Source of the DNA: Dipteris shenzhenensis
Taxonomy: Eukaryota; Polypodiophyta; Polypodiopsida; Gleicheniales
Direction: 5' to 3' (one strand)
DNA: 64,000 bases
Assembly: GCA_047967505.1 (NCBI GenBank)
Contig: CM106540.1
Positions 9,856 through 21,095 of this stretch are shown here, one piece after another. Both the position numbers and the translations under genes were made by a program. The notes below the pieces were generated by a model, which saw only the letters and a program-made list of their open reading frames with translations, did no database searches and was not told where the DNA came from. Numbering within the stretch: position 1 is the stretch's first letter; each line of letters opens with the position of its first letter.

Positions 9856-10680
9856 ATAGTTCAATACGGCACATCGAAGCCCTTGTGCCCCTACTGGCCT
9901 TGCACCTTTACAACCCTACTCACCCTATGACCCATTTTCCACTACACGCTTGTGCCTCTACTCATCATTGTTCCCATGTGCCCCCTATGCCCCTTGGCTG
10001 TGATGCTGTTCAACCCCTAGATGCACCGCTTCATCCCCTAGCTAATGTCTACATTTGGACTTATCCTGAAAATCATTCCCAAATGAAAAGTTTCCTTTAT
10101 GAAAATGTCATTCAAGAATCAAAAGTTTACTTTCTGGCACTGTCATTTCCACATACTAAATTTCACAATCTCTCTTATAATCATTAGGGGAAAAATGGGG
10201 TCTCCAAAGGGCCTTTAATTGGTGTTTCCTAATTTCAAGGATATTAGGGATGGACTTGAGGTGTACCAATGAGAGTGCTCCAAGGTGTGGGATGATGGTA
10301 TGTTGAGGTGGAGGGTGGGAAGGCCTGGAAAGGGCCCTTGTTGGTTGTTCCCTTTATAGTATGGACCACCTAAACCATCCACCACCTCCCCCCCCCTTAA
10401 CCATGCTTAACCCTCCCATGTGCACCTTCCCCACATCAGTCCCAAATGGCATTCAAGTGGAGGTGGGCCATCTTGGGCAAGTTTTGATTACCCCTCCCAA
10501 AAAAGAAGTTTACATTTTGACACTATCCTTTCTCAATAAAAATTATATTTAGTCACTATTATTTTGGACTAAATAATGCAAAAACTAGGAAACATAATTC
10601 GTACCTTACTCTATATTGCAAAACTCCTAGTATAAATATTTATTTTAAAGAAATTCAATCCTCTTTTAAGAACTAACTTT
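9856..10680. other. Intergenic DNA with a segment related to 45.24-45.40 kb
   Basis: The part at 10050-10145 ('cattcccaaatg', 'tcaaaagtttactttctggcac') resembles the reverse complement of 45240-45400, suggesting shared transposon sequence. The rest, including a C9 run near 10387, shows no gene. Confidence 0.4.
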
Positions 10681-10990
10681 TTCTTAACTTATTAATTAAA
10701 TATACAAAAAACCATGATATATATATATTTATTTATTTATTTATTTATTTGTTTATTTATCTATTTATTTATTTGATTAATTAATTATTTATTTATAATT
10801 ATATTTATATTGATATTGATATTGCTAAGGTCCATGCATGAGATTAATTTACCATAACAGTCTTCTAAAATCTCCAAGACTTAATAACGGTGTTAATAAA
10901 CACCTTTTAGAGTTTTAGAACTCTAAAATCGCCAAGACTTAATAATGGTGCTAATAAAGACCTTTCAAAGTTTCAGAAAGCAACATCAGT
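10681..10990. repeat. (ATTT)n block and a 70-bp tandem duplication
   Basis: 10715-10800 is a degenerate ATTT/TTTA microsatellite. At 10855-10975 a ~70-bp unit ('tctccaagacttaataa.ggtg.taataaa.acctttta') occurs twice in tandem. Confidence 0.65.
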
Positions 10991-11039
10991 GTAATCTCAA
11001 ATAACTTTATAAACACCTTGCAATTGTTACAAAGGTTTT

Positions 11040-11216
11040 TTAAGATAAGTTTGCACTGAGTGAAGCACACATCTTCAAATGACCCATCTTGATGGAGGAT
11101 GAAAGAGAGGGAAAGAAGGAAAAGGGAAGGGAAAGGGGAGAGACATGGAATGGAGAGGGAAAGAGAGGGGCAAGACTTGGGGATGGAAAGAAGGTAAGGG
11201 AAGAGTGATGGGAGGG

Positions 11217-11259
<43 letters not shown>

Positions 11260-11428
11260 TGGGCAGGGGTGGGGAGAAGGGGAGCAGGATAGCGGAGATG
11301 GATAGGGAAGGGAGCGTAGTGTATCTCTCTCACTACCGCGGCAAAACACACAAAAAGAAATTTTATTTTATTTTATTGCACAACCCCTTGCATTGTCATG
11401 GGGAAGCAAAGGAGGGAAAGGGAAGAGT

Positions 11429-11501
<73 letters not shown>

Positions 11502-11653
11502 GGGGGGAGGGGGAGGGGGGGGAAGGGAGAGGGAGACAGACATAAGGGAGGGTAGGGTAGCTCCCGTAAAAGGAAGAGAGAGAGGGAGAGAGAGAAAGAG
11601 AGAGAGAGGGAGGGAGGGAGCGAGGGAGCGAGGGAGGAAGGGGAGGGGGAGGG

Positions 11654-11687
<34 letters not shown>

Positions 11688-12255
11688 AGGAGGAGGAGAC
11701 GAAAGGGGAGGGGCGAGGAGAGAGAGAGAGAGAGGGGGAGGGTAAGGGGAAGAGAGAGGAGAGGAATGGGGAAGAGAGAAGGGAGGAGAGATCTCTTGTG
11801 CCACTACGGCAGCACACAATTATATTTATTTATTTATATTTATTTTCATATTTATTTTTATTGCCACCATGGCCCCCTGAGATACTATAGCAGCAACGAA
11901 ATGAGGGTGGGGAGGCATGGGAGAAAAGTAGGAAAGGGTGGGGAAGAAAGGGAGGGAGAGAGGAATGGGAAGAGAGAGGGAGAGAAGGGAGGAGAAAGGA
12001 AAGGGAGAGGGAGAGGGGGAACAGAGCGCAATGCAAGGCAGATGGAGATGGAGAGGGAGAGGGAGAGGGAGAGGGAGAGGGAGAGGGAGAGAGTAAGGGA
12101 GGGGACGATGATGGGAGCGAGAGTAGAAGGAAGGATGTGATTGAAAATGAGTTGGGAGGAAGGTGAGAGTCAATATATAGCCCTCAAGGAATTCAAACTT
12201 CTCACTCTAGAATTCAAACTTCCTGCTCCTCCTTCTCTCTTGCCCCCCCATCCCC
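11040..12255. repeat. GA/GT/GGGGA microsatellite complex
   Basis: Long purine-rich plus strand: (GA)n at 11225-11255, (GT)~28 at 11432-11487, mixed GAGAG/GGGAGG at 11488-11790, and GAGAGG repeats at 12040-12090. Short non-repeat islands recur, such as 'ctcactaccgcggcaaaacac' and 'gccactacggcagcacac'. All open frames here (100-149 codons) are SSR translations. The block ends in the C-rich target 'ccccccatcccc' of the copia insertion. Confidence 0.8.
12251..12255. other. Target-site duplication TCCCC (left)
   Basis: Matches 17835-17839 directly outside the other LTR: the 5-bp TSD expected for copia integration. Confidence 0.85.
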
Positions 12256-13000
12256 TGTAAGAAAATAATACAATGTCTGTGCTCAACAGATAATAGGATC
12301 TCATACGCAAGAGAGAAAATAAGATAGTATGGAGAATCAAAATTTTGATTACTGTAGAACTGATACAATAGATGGTGCTACCTCCCAACTGTGTGCTCCT
12401 ATGAAAGAAGCTTCGATGGTGTGCTAGAAACAGTAGAAGACGAAGGCTGAATGCTAAGGAATCAAGGTTGTTGTAGCCAGTGATGAAATGGGCTTCACGG
12501 GCTTGCTCTTATATAGCCACCAGTCATAGTCAGTTAGGCTCAATTGGGTGACCGACCCTGTCCACCCAAAACGGTCGACTGGGGGTCAGTCTCGAAATAG
12601 GCCACTGACCATACGATAGAACCGGTGCGCAACCGGTGCGCAAAACAGAGCAACTGACCTATGCTCCCCATTCGGCCCAGAGCCATCTGCGATCATCTAA
12701 GGCTCCAAACGCGCCCCACAACCCGAGAGTGGACTGCCCCAAGAAATGCTCCATCTACCCTCTGTGCGGTCATTCAAGGGATGCCTTCCCGCACTTGCAT
12801 GTAGCCTAGTTGGGCAGTGTGCCAACTCTATCTAAAGCTGTCCAGCCATCAGGCCACACATGGCCCCCATCTAGTGTCCAAACTAGGACCTATCGGATAA
12901 CCGAGCGACTCAAATGCCTTCTCCTCATATGGGGGGCTTACAATAGAGTTAGCTGGTTCCCGCGCGTAGTTACACAAGAGTGGAGCATTGATATCTAACA
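12256..13000 (-). repeat. 3' LTR of copia family A copy 1
   Basis: Runs TGTAAGAAAATAAT...GATATCTAACA on the plus strand. On the element's own strand it starts TGTTAGATATC. A TATA-type 'TATATAAG' (minus strand, 12508-12515) is the likely U3 promoter. The same LTR occurs at 17089-17834 and 51006-51748. Confidence 0.93.
12508..12515 (-). promoter_or_regulatory. LTR TATA box (TATATAAG)
   Basis: Conserved in all three family-A LTRs (equivalents near 17336-17343 and 51258-51265). It is placed mid-LTR, as expected for the U3/R promoter. Confidence 0.6.
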
Positions 13001-13010
13001 CCCCCCCTCA
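13001..13010 (-). other. Polypurine tract (TGAGGGGGGG)
   Basis: Directly abuts the 3' LTR on the element strand. Family A copy 2 has the equivalent at 51749-51758, and the LTR-B element has it at 55876-55885. Confidence 0.8.
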
Positions 13011-13030
13011 ATGTCTACCTGCAAGTGAAC

Positions 13031-14478
13031 TTACTTTTTCGGCCCAATGCCAATTCAATGAAGATGCCTCTCCAGCAAGTCTCTTCCAAGAGCCTTTGTG
13101 AAGATGTCCACAGCATTCTCTGTAGTCGGACAGTACACCAAGTCGGCCTCTCCATCCATGATGAGCTCGCGTACAAAGTGATATTGAATCTCAATGTGTT
13201 TTGTGTGAGCATGGAACACCGGGTTCTTTGCAATCGCCATGCAACTCTGATTGTCACATGATAACTACGTAGGCTTGTTTTGCACTGCACCCATGTCCCC
13301 AAAATCCTCCTCAACCACACTGCCTCGCAAGAAGCAAAGCATGTAGATTTGTACTCGGCCTCGGTAGAAGAAAGAGCAATTGTGGATTGCTTCTTGCTGA
13401 CCCATGACACAACTCTAGATCCAAGTGAGAAACAGTATCCTGTCACTGATCTCCTGCTGTCCATGTCTCGTGCCCAATATGAGTCACAAAATCTGATCAA
13501 GATGTTGCCCTTGATATAGGTGATGCCATAATCAAGTGTGCCTTTGATGTATTTCAGCACCCGCATCCCTGCCCTCCAATGGTTCTCCCGGGGCTTATTA
13601 GAAAATCTACTTAGTACACCAATCGCAAAACTGATGGCTGGCCGTGCATTGCATAGGTAAATCAAGCTGCCCATAAGCCTTTTGTACTTCGCTTCGTCCA
13701 CCAGTGGTGATGAATCCTCGTTTGAGAGCTTCACATCAACCTCCATAGGGGTACCAACTGTCTTGCACTTAGCCATGCCAAATGCCTTCGGTATCTCTTC
13801 AGCATACTTCAGCTATGAAATGAAGATCTGTTTCGGCTCCTACCAAACTTCAATCCCCAAATAGAAATGCATCAGTCCGAGGTCTGGTCATTTCAAACTC
13901 TCTTCCTAGAAATGCTTCGTCTGCAAGATCTTCTCTTCATGGTTCCCTATTATGACAAGGTCGTCCACATAAAGGACCACAATCATACACCTACCTCCTT
14001 CTCTGAAGATATACAAATTTGCATCGGATGGGCTCCTCCTGAATCTGTTTCGTAGAAAGTCGGCATCAATTCGCTGGTACCACGCTTGTGGGGCCTGTTT
14101 CAGCCCCTAAAGTGCCTTCTTCAGTTTGCAAACTTTACCTTCTAAACTGGGGATCTCAAAACCTGGTGGTTGTTCCACATATACCTCCTCCTTGAGATCT
14201 CCATTCAGAAAGGCAGATTTCACATCCATCTGAAACACGGGCCAACTTCTCTGGGTAGCTAAAGCCAAAACACTACGAATTGTGGTTAGTCAAGCTGTGG
14301 GAGCAAAAGTATCTTGATAATCAGAACCATGTACCTGTGCAAATCCTTTTGCCATGAGCCGAGCCTTGTACTTATCCAACGTGCCGTCGGACTTGTACTT
14401 GGTCTTGTACACCCACTTGGTTCTGATTACCTTATGTTTTGGTGGTCGATCCACAAGGTCCCAAGTGTTGTTTTTCAT
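13031..14478 (-). pseudogene. Copia A copy 1: reverse transcriptase and RNase H
   Basis: RT begins with 'NNTWDLVDRPPKHKVI' and 'KWVYKTKYKSDGTLDKYKAR', continues through 'VFQMDVKSAFLNGDLKEE' and 'VEQPPGFE', then falls into other frames over the palm (a YVDD-type site can be traced near 13950-13980). The main frame resumes at 13776 with 'VGTPMEVDVKLS' and 'YKRLMGSLIYL'. RNase H follows: 'DMDSRRSVTGYCFSLGS', 'SKKQSTIALSSTEAEYK', 'NQSCMAIAKNPVFHA', 'HTKHIEIQYHFVREL' and 'VDIFTKALGRDLLERHLH'. There is a TGA where copy 2 reads CGA ('HLH*IGIGPKK' against 'HLHRLGIGPKK'). The products would have made cDNA inside virus-like particles. Several stops and shifts make this copy inactive. Confidence 0.92.
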
Positions 14479-14496
14479 TATGGAGCCATACTCCGA

Positions 14497-15932
14497 CTAC
14501 ATAGCCTCCATCCACCTATCATCACCGTGTGCCTCTTCAAGACACTTGGGTTCATCAGCACGGATCACTTCTATCATCAAAGCATAGTTGACCAAGTGTT
14601 CCTGCGCCCTTCTTTGCTCCTTTAATCTCTTGGACCGGCGGTGTTCGAATGGTTCCTCCTCAATGGCTGGAGGTTCTCTACCATCCAAAAGTTGCTTTAC
14701 CCACTTTAGGAATGGCCGTTGCCATTGTGGTTCTAGAGGCTCTTCTTCATCTTCTTTGTCTTGAAGCCTCCCAAGCACCGTTGGGGGAGTTCGGTCTGCT
14801 GTTGGTGGTGGTACTAGATGGATATCCTGATCCTGGTTGTCTGGGAAGGAAGCATCCTCCTCCAATTGATGCGGCTGTTTTGAGAAGACCACATCGTGAC
14901 ATACAATTACCTTCTTGGTAATAGGTTTATAGAGATGGTAACCGTTCGCCTCTTCACTATAGCCCAAGAAAATACACTTTCGACTCTTCGGTTCCCATTT
15001 GGTAGCATCAGGGACATGCACAAAACAGTCACATCCAAAAACTTTGAAATGTGCAGCTGAAGGTTTCTTACCACAAAAGGCTTGCAGTGGAGTCATCCCG
15101 TTCATAGCCTTCGTGTAGCTACGCTTCAGAATGTAAACTACAGTGTTACATGCTTCAGCCCAGAAAGTCTTTGGCAAATCTTTCCCTTTCATCATACTTC
15201 GGCCCATTTTGTAGATGATGCACATCTTTCGTTCTGCGACTCCATTTTGCTGTGATGTATGTGGCAGGGGTTTCTGCCTCTTGATTCCGTGACTTTTGTA
15301 GTAACTTTCAAATTCAGTTGATGTGAACTCTCCACTCTGTCTGATCTCAACTTCTTCACCTTCCTCCCCGATTCTTTCTTGACCATTACATGCCATTCCT
15401 TAAACCTACTAAAAGCCTCGTCTTTAGTCTTCAGGAAGTATATCCATATCCTTCTACTGTAGTCATCGATCAGCATCATGAAGTAGTAGGAACCACCCAA
15501 AGCTTCCGTCTCCATCTTTTCGCAGAGGTCCGTGTGAACAAGCTCTAGAGGAGCCTTTGCCCTACTGGCCTCTTTAGCAAAGGGCTACCGATGCTGCTTG
15601 CCCATCATGCAAGCTTCACATACATCGGGCAGATCTGAAATTTCTGGTAGGTCTGCAATCATTCCACTTTTATGCATCTCGTTCAAAGAACTAAGGTTTA
15701 GATGACCAAACCTCTCATGCCACAGCTTAGTGTTCTTCACATCCACTCGAGCACTGAAAGCTGAGAGTTCGTAAATGTTGTTGCACCGTGTACCTTTACC
15801 AATGACCTTTCCTTTAAGATCCAGGATCTGTGCACCATTCTTATCGAATTGAACTTTGAGGTCCCGATCCGTGATCGCAGAAATGGACAACAAGTTCCTC
15901 TTGATATCTGGCACATAAAGGACATCGGACAA
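14497..15932 (-). pseudogene. Copia A copy 1: gag-pre-integrase and integrase
   Basis: The HHCC zinc-binding part reads 'LWHERFGHLNLSSLNEMHK' and 'DVCEACMMGKQHR' (15585-15730). The catalytic core shows the DD35E-type residues: D in the 'HTDL' region near 15530, D in 'KKLRSD', and E in 'HTSQQNGVAERK'. Copia-specific C-terminal motifs follow: 'TPLQAFCGKKPSAAHFKVFG', 'KCIFLGYSEEANGYHLYKP', and a long charged tail with 'RRSKRLKEQRRAQEHL'. A stop follows 'MGKQHR' and a frameshift lies near 15350. Integrase would insert the cDNA, generating the 5-bp TSD seen here. Confidence 0.92.
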
Positions 15933-16200
15933 CTATTTTACAACTCCATCTGATTTGAGAGCAATCGTACCTTTTCCTTTTGCTGGACATTTTGCATCAT
16001 TGTCGACTACTACCAGGATGTCATTCCCTACCGGCTGGAGAGAGGTGTACCAATCCTTCCGACTGGTCATGTGGCATGATGCACCACTGTCAATGATCCA
16101 AGGTTCATCCGTAGGCACATGAACTGCCTCCATGTAAATCTCCTCAATTGCTACGAATAGCTCTATTGGTGCTGCCTGCGTGCTGTTGCTGGACTCTTTC
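15850..16200 (-). pseudogene. Copia A copy 1: aspartic protease
   Basis: 'DEPWIIDSGASCHMTSRKDW' contains the catalytic DSG triplet (about 16083-16091), followed by 'SLQPVGNDILVVVDNDAKCP', 'GKGTIALKSDG' and 'LSDVLYVPDIKRNLLSIS', the standard retropepsin order in copia. One in-frame stop (TAG, about 15930-15932) separates the last block. It would cleave the Gag-Pol polyprotein. Confidence 0.9.
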
Positions 16201-17018
16201 TTTACTCTGTTCTTCTCATCTGCAATCTTCTTTTGGCACTCATTATGCTTGTGCCCTGCCTTGTTGCAATAGAAGCACTTGATCTTCTTCTTTCTCTTTT
16301 TATCATCAAAAGAAGATGGGTTACCAGAGTTCTTACCCTTACCTTTCTTTGATCCGGTCCAGAAAGCCAAATCTTCTCCAGTCCTCGTCTTTTGACACAT
16401 CTCCTCCTCTAGAAGCATCACGCTGAAATCCTCAAAGTTGAGGGGCAGATTTTGGTTCTACATATTCAGTGCCGTAACAAGACCATCGTACTTTGGTGGG
16501 AGAATCCGTATGCACCTTCGTGCTAGATTCTCGCTGGTGATGGTGATGCCAATCACAGTCATCTGATCGCGCAGATTCTTCACCCTGGTGATGAACTTCT
16601 TTGCTGCTTCAAACTTAGACAACTTCTTGTTTGCGAGTTGAGTCTCTAGATTTTGAATCCGCATCTGATTCATGGTCTCATATTGATTTTTCAAGACCGT
16701 CCATGCCTCGTCCACTATGGTGACATGTTGAATTAATACCATGATGGAATAACTAACACTGCATACAATAGAACACAGTGCATCTGCATTTCTTCTTGTC
16801 CACACGAGAATCTCATCCGCAGTTGGTACTATCTATTGTCCTGCATTAGCTGGATCCAATCTCGCAACCGGCCTCACGTCCACCCCAGTATCAGTGTCCC
16901 AAAGCTCGTATGCACTTAGGATGGTCTTCATCTTGAACTTCCAGAGTGGATAGTTAGAGCTGTCCAACTTTCCGCTTTCACCGAACGGTGGGATTCGCAG
17001 TCTTGTGGGCTGGGCCAT
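16200..17018 (-). pseudogene. Copia A copy 1: gag (capsid and nucleocapsid)
   Basis: The ATG at 17018 opens 'MAQPTRLRIPPFGESGKLDS', typical of plant copia gag. Next come 'SNYPLWKFKMKTILSAYELW' (retrotran_gag/UBN2 type), 'EAWTVLKNQYETMNQMRIQN' and 'ARRCIRILPPKYDGLVTALN'. A basic stretch precedes one zinc knuckle 'CFYCNKAGHKHNEC' (16236-16277). There are stops after 'DPANAG' and after 'VTALNM'. The start lies 59 bp from the primer-binding site, which fits a short leader. Gag would form the particle that packages element RNA. Confidence 0.9.
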
Positions 17019-17076
17019 CTCTCACAATCTGCTCGCAGACAAAAACACACTACCAAATTATCTTGCTAGAGTCCAG

Positions 17077-17088
17077 GCTCTGATACCA
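17077..17088 (-). other. Primer-binding site (TGGTATCAGAGC)
   Basis: On the element strand this lies immediately after the 5' LTR. It matches the classic copia PBS complementary to the 3' end of initiator tRNA-Met. Confidence 0.92.
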
Positions 17089-17834
17089 TGTAAGAAAATA
17101 ATACAACATCTGTGCTCAACAGATAACAGGATCTTGTATGCAAGAGATAAAACAAGATAGTATGGAGAATCAAAAATTTGATTACTATAGAACTGATACA
17201 ATAGATGGCGCTACCTCCCAACCGTGCACTCCTGTGAAAGAAGCTTTGATGGCATGCTAGAAACAGTAGAAGACGGAGGCTAGATGCTAACGAATCAGGG
17301 TTGCTATAGCCAGATGAAATGGGCTTCATGGGCTTGCTCTTATATAGCCACTAGTCGTAGTCAGTTACACTGAATTGGGTGACCAACCCAGTCTGCCCAA
17401 AATGGTCGATTGGGGGTCGATTGGGGGTCGGTCCTGAAATAGGCCACCGACCATACAATAGAACCAGTGTGCAAAATAGAGAAACTGACCTACGCTCCTT
17501 GTTCTCGGCCTAGAGCCACCATCCGGGATCATCTGAGGCTCCAAACAGGCCCTGCAACCCAAGAGTGGGTTGCCCCGAGAAATGCTCTATCTACCCTCAG
17601 TGTGGTCAGTCAAGGGATGCCTTCCCACACTTGCATGTAGCCTAGTTGGCGGTGTGCCAACTCTATCTGAAGCGGTCCAGCCATCAAGGCATACATGGCC
17701 CCCATCTGATGTCCAAACTAGGATCTATCGGATAACCGAGCTACTCAAATGCCTTCTCCTCATATGGGGGGATTACAAGTAGAGTTAGCTGGTTCCCACA
17801 TAGTTACACGAGAGTGAAGCATTGATATCTAACA
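17089..17834 (-). repeat. 5' LTR of copia family A copy 1
   Basis: Partner of 12256-13000, differing by scattered substitutions and a few short indels (for example the duplicated 'gattgggggtcg' near 17407-17430). The divergence could date the insertion. Confidence 0.93.
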
Positions 17835-17840
17835 TCCCCC

Positions 17841-17902
<62 letters not shown>

Positions 17903-17983
17903 GTCTCTCTCTCTCTCTTCCCCTTCCCCCTCTCCTTTTTCCCTTCCCCCCACCTCCCCTTTTGCCCCTCCCACTTCTCCCCC
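17835..17983. repeat. (CT)n and C-rich polypyrimidine tract
   Basis: Begins with TSD copy TCCCC, then a long CT microsatellite and 'ttccccctcccc'-type sequence. It is the remaining target tract between two independent LTR-element insertions. Confidence 0.8.
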
Positions 17984-18367
17984 CGTTGAGAGTTGTGGTG
18001 CCATGAGCATGTAGATTAAAGGCTAAGGTATGTGATAAGGAAACAATCAAAGTAGCCACCCTAGGATGTGGACTACATGATGTGAAGATGTGGATTGAGG
18101 ATATCCACAAGGAAAGATGTCGACCAGGATCCCACAGATGTTGAATATTCAAAGGGCACTCTCTATATAAGAGGCCTATAATGTATTATTGAGTACAAGG
18201 AAGAAACACACATTCACTCAAGATTCTGTTTATGAGTCCAAGCTAATCTATCTTGGAACCTAATTGACTTGAGGGACATGTCATGAGCACTCTCTTCATC
18301 ATGTTTCCACATAGGTTCCATCCACCTTAGAGAGATACTTAGATCCTGAGGCACACATGTTTTCTCA
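17984..18367 (+). repeat. 5' LTR of the non-autonomous element
   Basis: Starts CGTTGAGAG (the 3' copy has TGTTGAGAG, so the terminal T has mutated) and ends TTTTCTCA. It contains the TATA box 'TATATAA' at 18164-18170. About 96% identical to 20713-21095 by eye. Confidence 0.9.
18164..18170 (+). promoter_or_regulatory. LTR TATA box (TATATAA)
   Basis: In 'ctctatataagaggcc', identical in both LTRs, at the usual distance before R. Confidence 0.6.
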
Positions 18368-18379
18368 TGGTATCAAAGC
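18368..18379 (+). other. Primer-binding site, variant (TGGTATCAAAGC)
   Basis: One change from the usual TGGTATCAGAGC (G to A at position 9). It abuts the 5' LTR. Confidence 0.8.
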
Positions 18380-20712
18380 ATAGGTTTAGCTCATTAGTAG
18401 TTCACTAGGATTGCTCTGATTCCTAGATTAGTTGTAGGCATGCCTTAAGAACTCATGAGTTCTCCTAGATTAGTTTTAGTTTTAGATTGAGAGGTCTCTT
18501 CCACTGATCGAATCTTAGTTCATTTGAGATATTTCCATTCACGTGAGAGAAAGAGAGAATTAGTTTGAGTTCGTATTTATTTAGTAAGAGATAGAGAGAG
18601 ATCTTATTTCTTTGAAAGAGAGGATATATATATTTGAGATTGAAAGGAAGCTAACATATTGATAGACATTCTGAGGTAACATCGTGAGCTCAAGGAGACG
18701 AGATTGAGAGAAGAAAATGTCTTAGGATCAAGATAGAGAGGGAGATAGAATTCAAGGAATGTTTGACCGAAATGTTTATGTGTTGTTGATGCCAGAGTAC
18801 ATACTTCCATGTCCAATACATGCAGCTTTCTACCGCAACGACGATTAATGGAGCTTGTCCATGGTAGCAAAGCATTTGGATTGTAGCAATGGCATCGAGG
18901 AGTGGCGTGCTGGTGATAGGTCCAGGACCTCCTCCTCATTCTCCTCAGGCTGTGGGAGCCATCTTTGTTGTCGCATCGCTAGCAGTAAATATCAAGCTCT
19001 CAATCCTCCAACGTTGGAACTCCTAGCTCTTTTTGATAGCCTCCACTTTGCCAAATTTCCACCATCAAAGATGGGCAGCCTACATTGTTCAATCACTCCA
19101 AAGCCTTAGCCCAAAGCTCTGCCTCCAAAGCTTCGGTGACCACAACCTAGCAGCCTGTAACTCAAAGCGCACCTTCAGCAAGCATTGGGCCTCCACAAGC
19201 GGCGACAATAGTGGCTCTCCTTGTTCAATGACCTGCTTTGGCTCAACCTCCTCACGAGCTCAAGACCAAGTCCAAACGGCTCCTCCACTCAACAAAGGTA
19301 CTTTGTAGTAGAGAGCTCCTAGTCTCCAAACGTTGCTAGCAATCGCCATCAACACATTAGCAGCCCGACCTTCATCAACAAAGCTTCCTCAACGACCTGC
19401 AACACCTTCTGTAGCAACTATTGACAACGGCCATGCTCTAAGAGCCACGGCTACAACAAACCTTAGTGCATGGGAACCCATGAACTGGTCACTCACATAC
19501 CTTTATGCAATGCATGAGCCACTGCTCCGCCCCCTACTACAACTCTTTTTCCACTGAACGAAAGCTCTGGACATAGCTAGGCTAACTCCAATGACCACGG
19601 ATGGTAGCAACAACTCCTCACAGATGGCCTCCTTCAAGCTCCTACAGCTAGCTATAGGCACTTATGTAGCAACAATGAAGTCTCCATTTAGCTCCAACTA
19701 TAGCTGCCTTGCCAAGCTCCAAAACAGGCTCCCACTCTAAACTGCTCAAGCCAAAATGGGCTCTACTCATCTTCTATGACCTTTAAATGCCTCTGTGCGT
19801 GGTGCCGACAGATTTGAAGAAGCCTTCTGCATCACCATCTTCTTCCAAAAAGCCACATGGCAAGGATAAGACTTAACTGTGGTTAATGTAATCCAACCAT
19901 AGTGAACTTGGTTAGTTTTGCTGTGGTCAATGAGTGCTGGTCAACTTAACCTGGGTAGGAAAACCTTGGTCAGCAAGTGGTTACGGTTGGTCAAGCCAAA
20001 CCTCGAGGGTCAACCCACTATGCCATGGTTAGGTTTAAAAATGCCACATCATCATAGTAGCATGCATGGTTAGTAGTGCCACCTAAGAACATAGCCCTTG
20101 CCAAGCACAGTTTGGAGTGCAACATATGAAAAACCTCTACCATATCATCAAAATCCCTCTTCTTCAGAAAAACTTCGACAAGGCATAACTTGCCATCCAG
20201 GAGGAATTTGCATGCGCTCCAAAAAGAAAAAGTGATCATCTTTTTTATCTCTACACATTAGAATCATTGTTAGCAATTAGACATTGCCATTGTAGCAAAA
20301 ACACTCATGGTAAGACCTTTGCAACAAATGGAAAAGCGATGCATGAATGCAAAAAGCATGCCAAAAGCACAAGTGCATGAGATGACCATAGCACAAAGCA
20401 TGACATCCACACATAAAGAATCAAGGCATATGGAAGAACAAAGCCTCATGCATCAAGCTACATCAAGCGAAGAAGACAACGACATCGACAACATATTGAG
20501 AAGTAAAAACCTTACCACTTTCAGCCCATATGTTTGTAAATCAAACCTAACCACCTGAGAATAGCCATATAAGCATCCAAGGGAGGATTTTATCTTGTAA
20601 TACCCACACTTGACCACCTTAAGTAGCAATGCATGCACTAAGGGGAGGTGATGGAATGTAACTCACATCTAACCACCTTGCAGTAGCCAAAGGATCATGG
20701 CACCAAGGGGAG
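18380..20712 (+). other. Interior of the non-autonomous LTR element; no recognisable protein
   Basis: From 18887 a broken frame reads 'MASRSGVLVIGPGPPPHSPQ' and continues as S/T/A/P-rich sequence to about 19550 with several stops. It could be a relic gag or random. From 20307 there is an 83-codon Met/Ser-rich frame. No zinc knuckle, D-S-G or YVDD was found on either strand. The end shows repeated 'catctaaccaccttg' words near 20545-20690. Confidence 0.55.
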
Positions 20713-21095
20713 TGTTGAGAGTTGTGCCATGAGCACATAGATTCAAGGCTAAGGTATGTGATAAGGAAAGAATCAAAGTAGCCACCCTAGGATGTGGACT
20801 ACATGATGTGGAGATGTGGATTGAGGATATCCACAAGGAAAGATGTGGACCAGAGGATCCCACAGATGTTGATTATTCAAAGGGCACTCTCTATATAAGA
20901 GGCCTATAATGTATTATTGAGTACAAGGAAGAAACACACATTCACTCAAGATTCTATTTATGAGTCCAAGCTAATCTATCTTGGAACCTAATTGACTTGA
21001 GGTACATGTCATGAGCACTCTCTTCATCATGTTTCCACATAGGTTCCATCCACCTTAGAGAGATCCTTAGATCCTAAGGCACGCATGTTTTCTCA
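20713..21095 (+). repeat. 3' LTR of the non-autonomous element
   Basis: TGTTGAGAG...TTTTCTCA, preceded by a purine tract at 20702-20712. The C/T-rich target resumes directly after it. Confidence 0.9.

Larger units (their letters stand above)
12256..17834 (-). mobile_element. Structurally complete Ty1/copia retrotransposon (family A, copy 1)
   Basis: 5579 bp with two near-identical LTRs (745 and 746 bp), TG..CA ends, 5-bp TSD TCCCC, a PBS complementary to initiator tRNA-Met and a polypurine tract. The domains lie in copia order gag-PR-IN-RT-RH on the minus strand. The coding region has about half a dozen stops plus frameshifts, so it is non-autonomous now, although the structure is intact. 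It sits in a polypyrimidine tract: C/T-rich sequence continues on both sides. Confidence 0.95.
17984..21095 (+). mobile_element. Non-autonomous plus-strand LTR retrotransposon (LARD-like)
   Basis: Two ~384-bp LTRs (17984-18367; 20713-21095), a PBS-like TGGTATCAAAGC directly after the 5' LTR, and a purine tract 'accaaggggag' directly before the 3' LTR. The 2.3-kb interior has no gag, protease, integrase or RT motifs on either strand. Target duplications are approximate (ccccc against cgccc). It is inserted in the same polypyrimidine tract as the neighbouring copia element. Its movement would have needed proteins from another element. Confidence 0.88.

Noticed and set aside
11373-11819. TH-repeat 'HTHTHTHT' protein
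   Set aside because: Translation of the (GT)~28 microsatellite in reverse.
11145-12173. Arg/Glu/Gly and Ser/Leu/Pro-rich frames of 100-149 codons
   Set aside because: Translations of GA/GT microsatellites.
17077-17100. tRNA gene
   Set aside because: The tRNA-like word is only the 12-base primer-binding complement; no cloverleaf around it.
17984-21095. Copia pol inside the plus-strand LTR element
   Set aside because: Searched by eye for YVDD, DSG, HHCC and zinc-knuckle patterns on both strands; none present.
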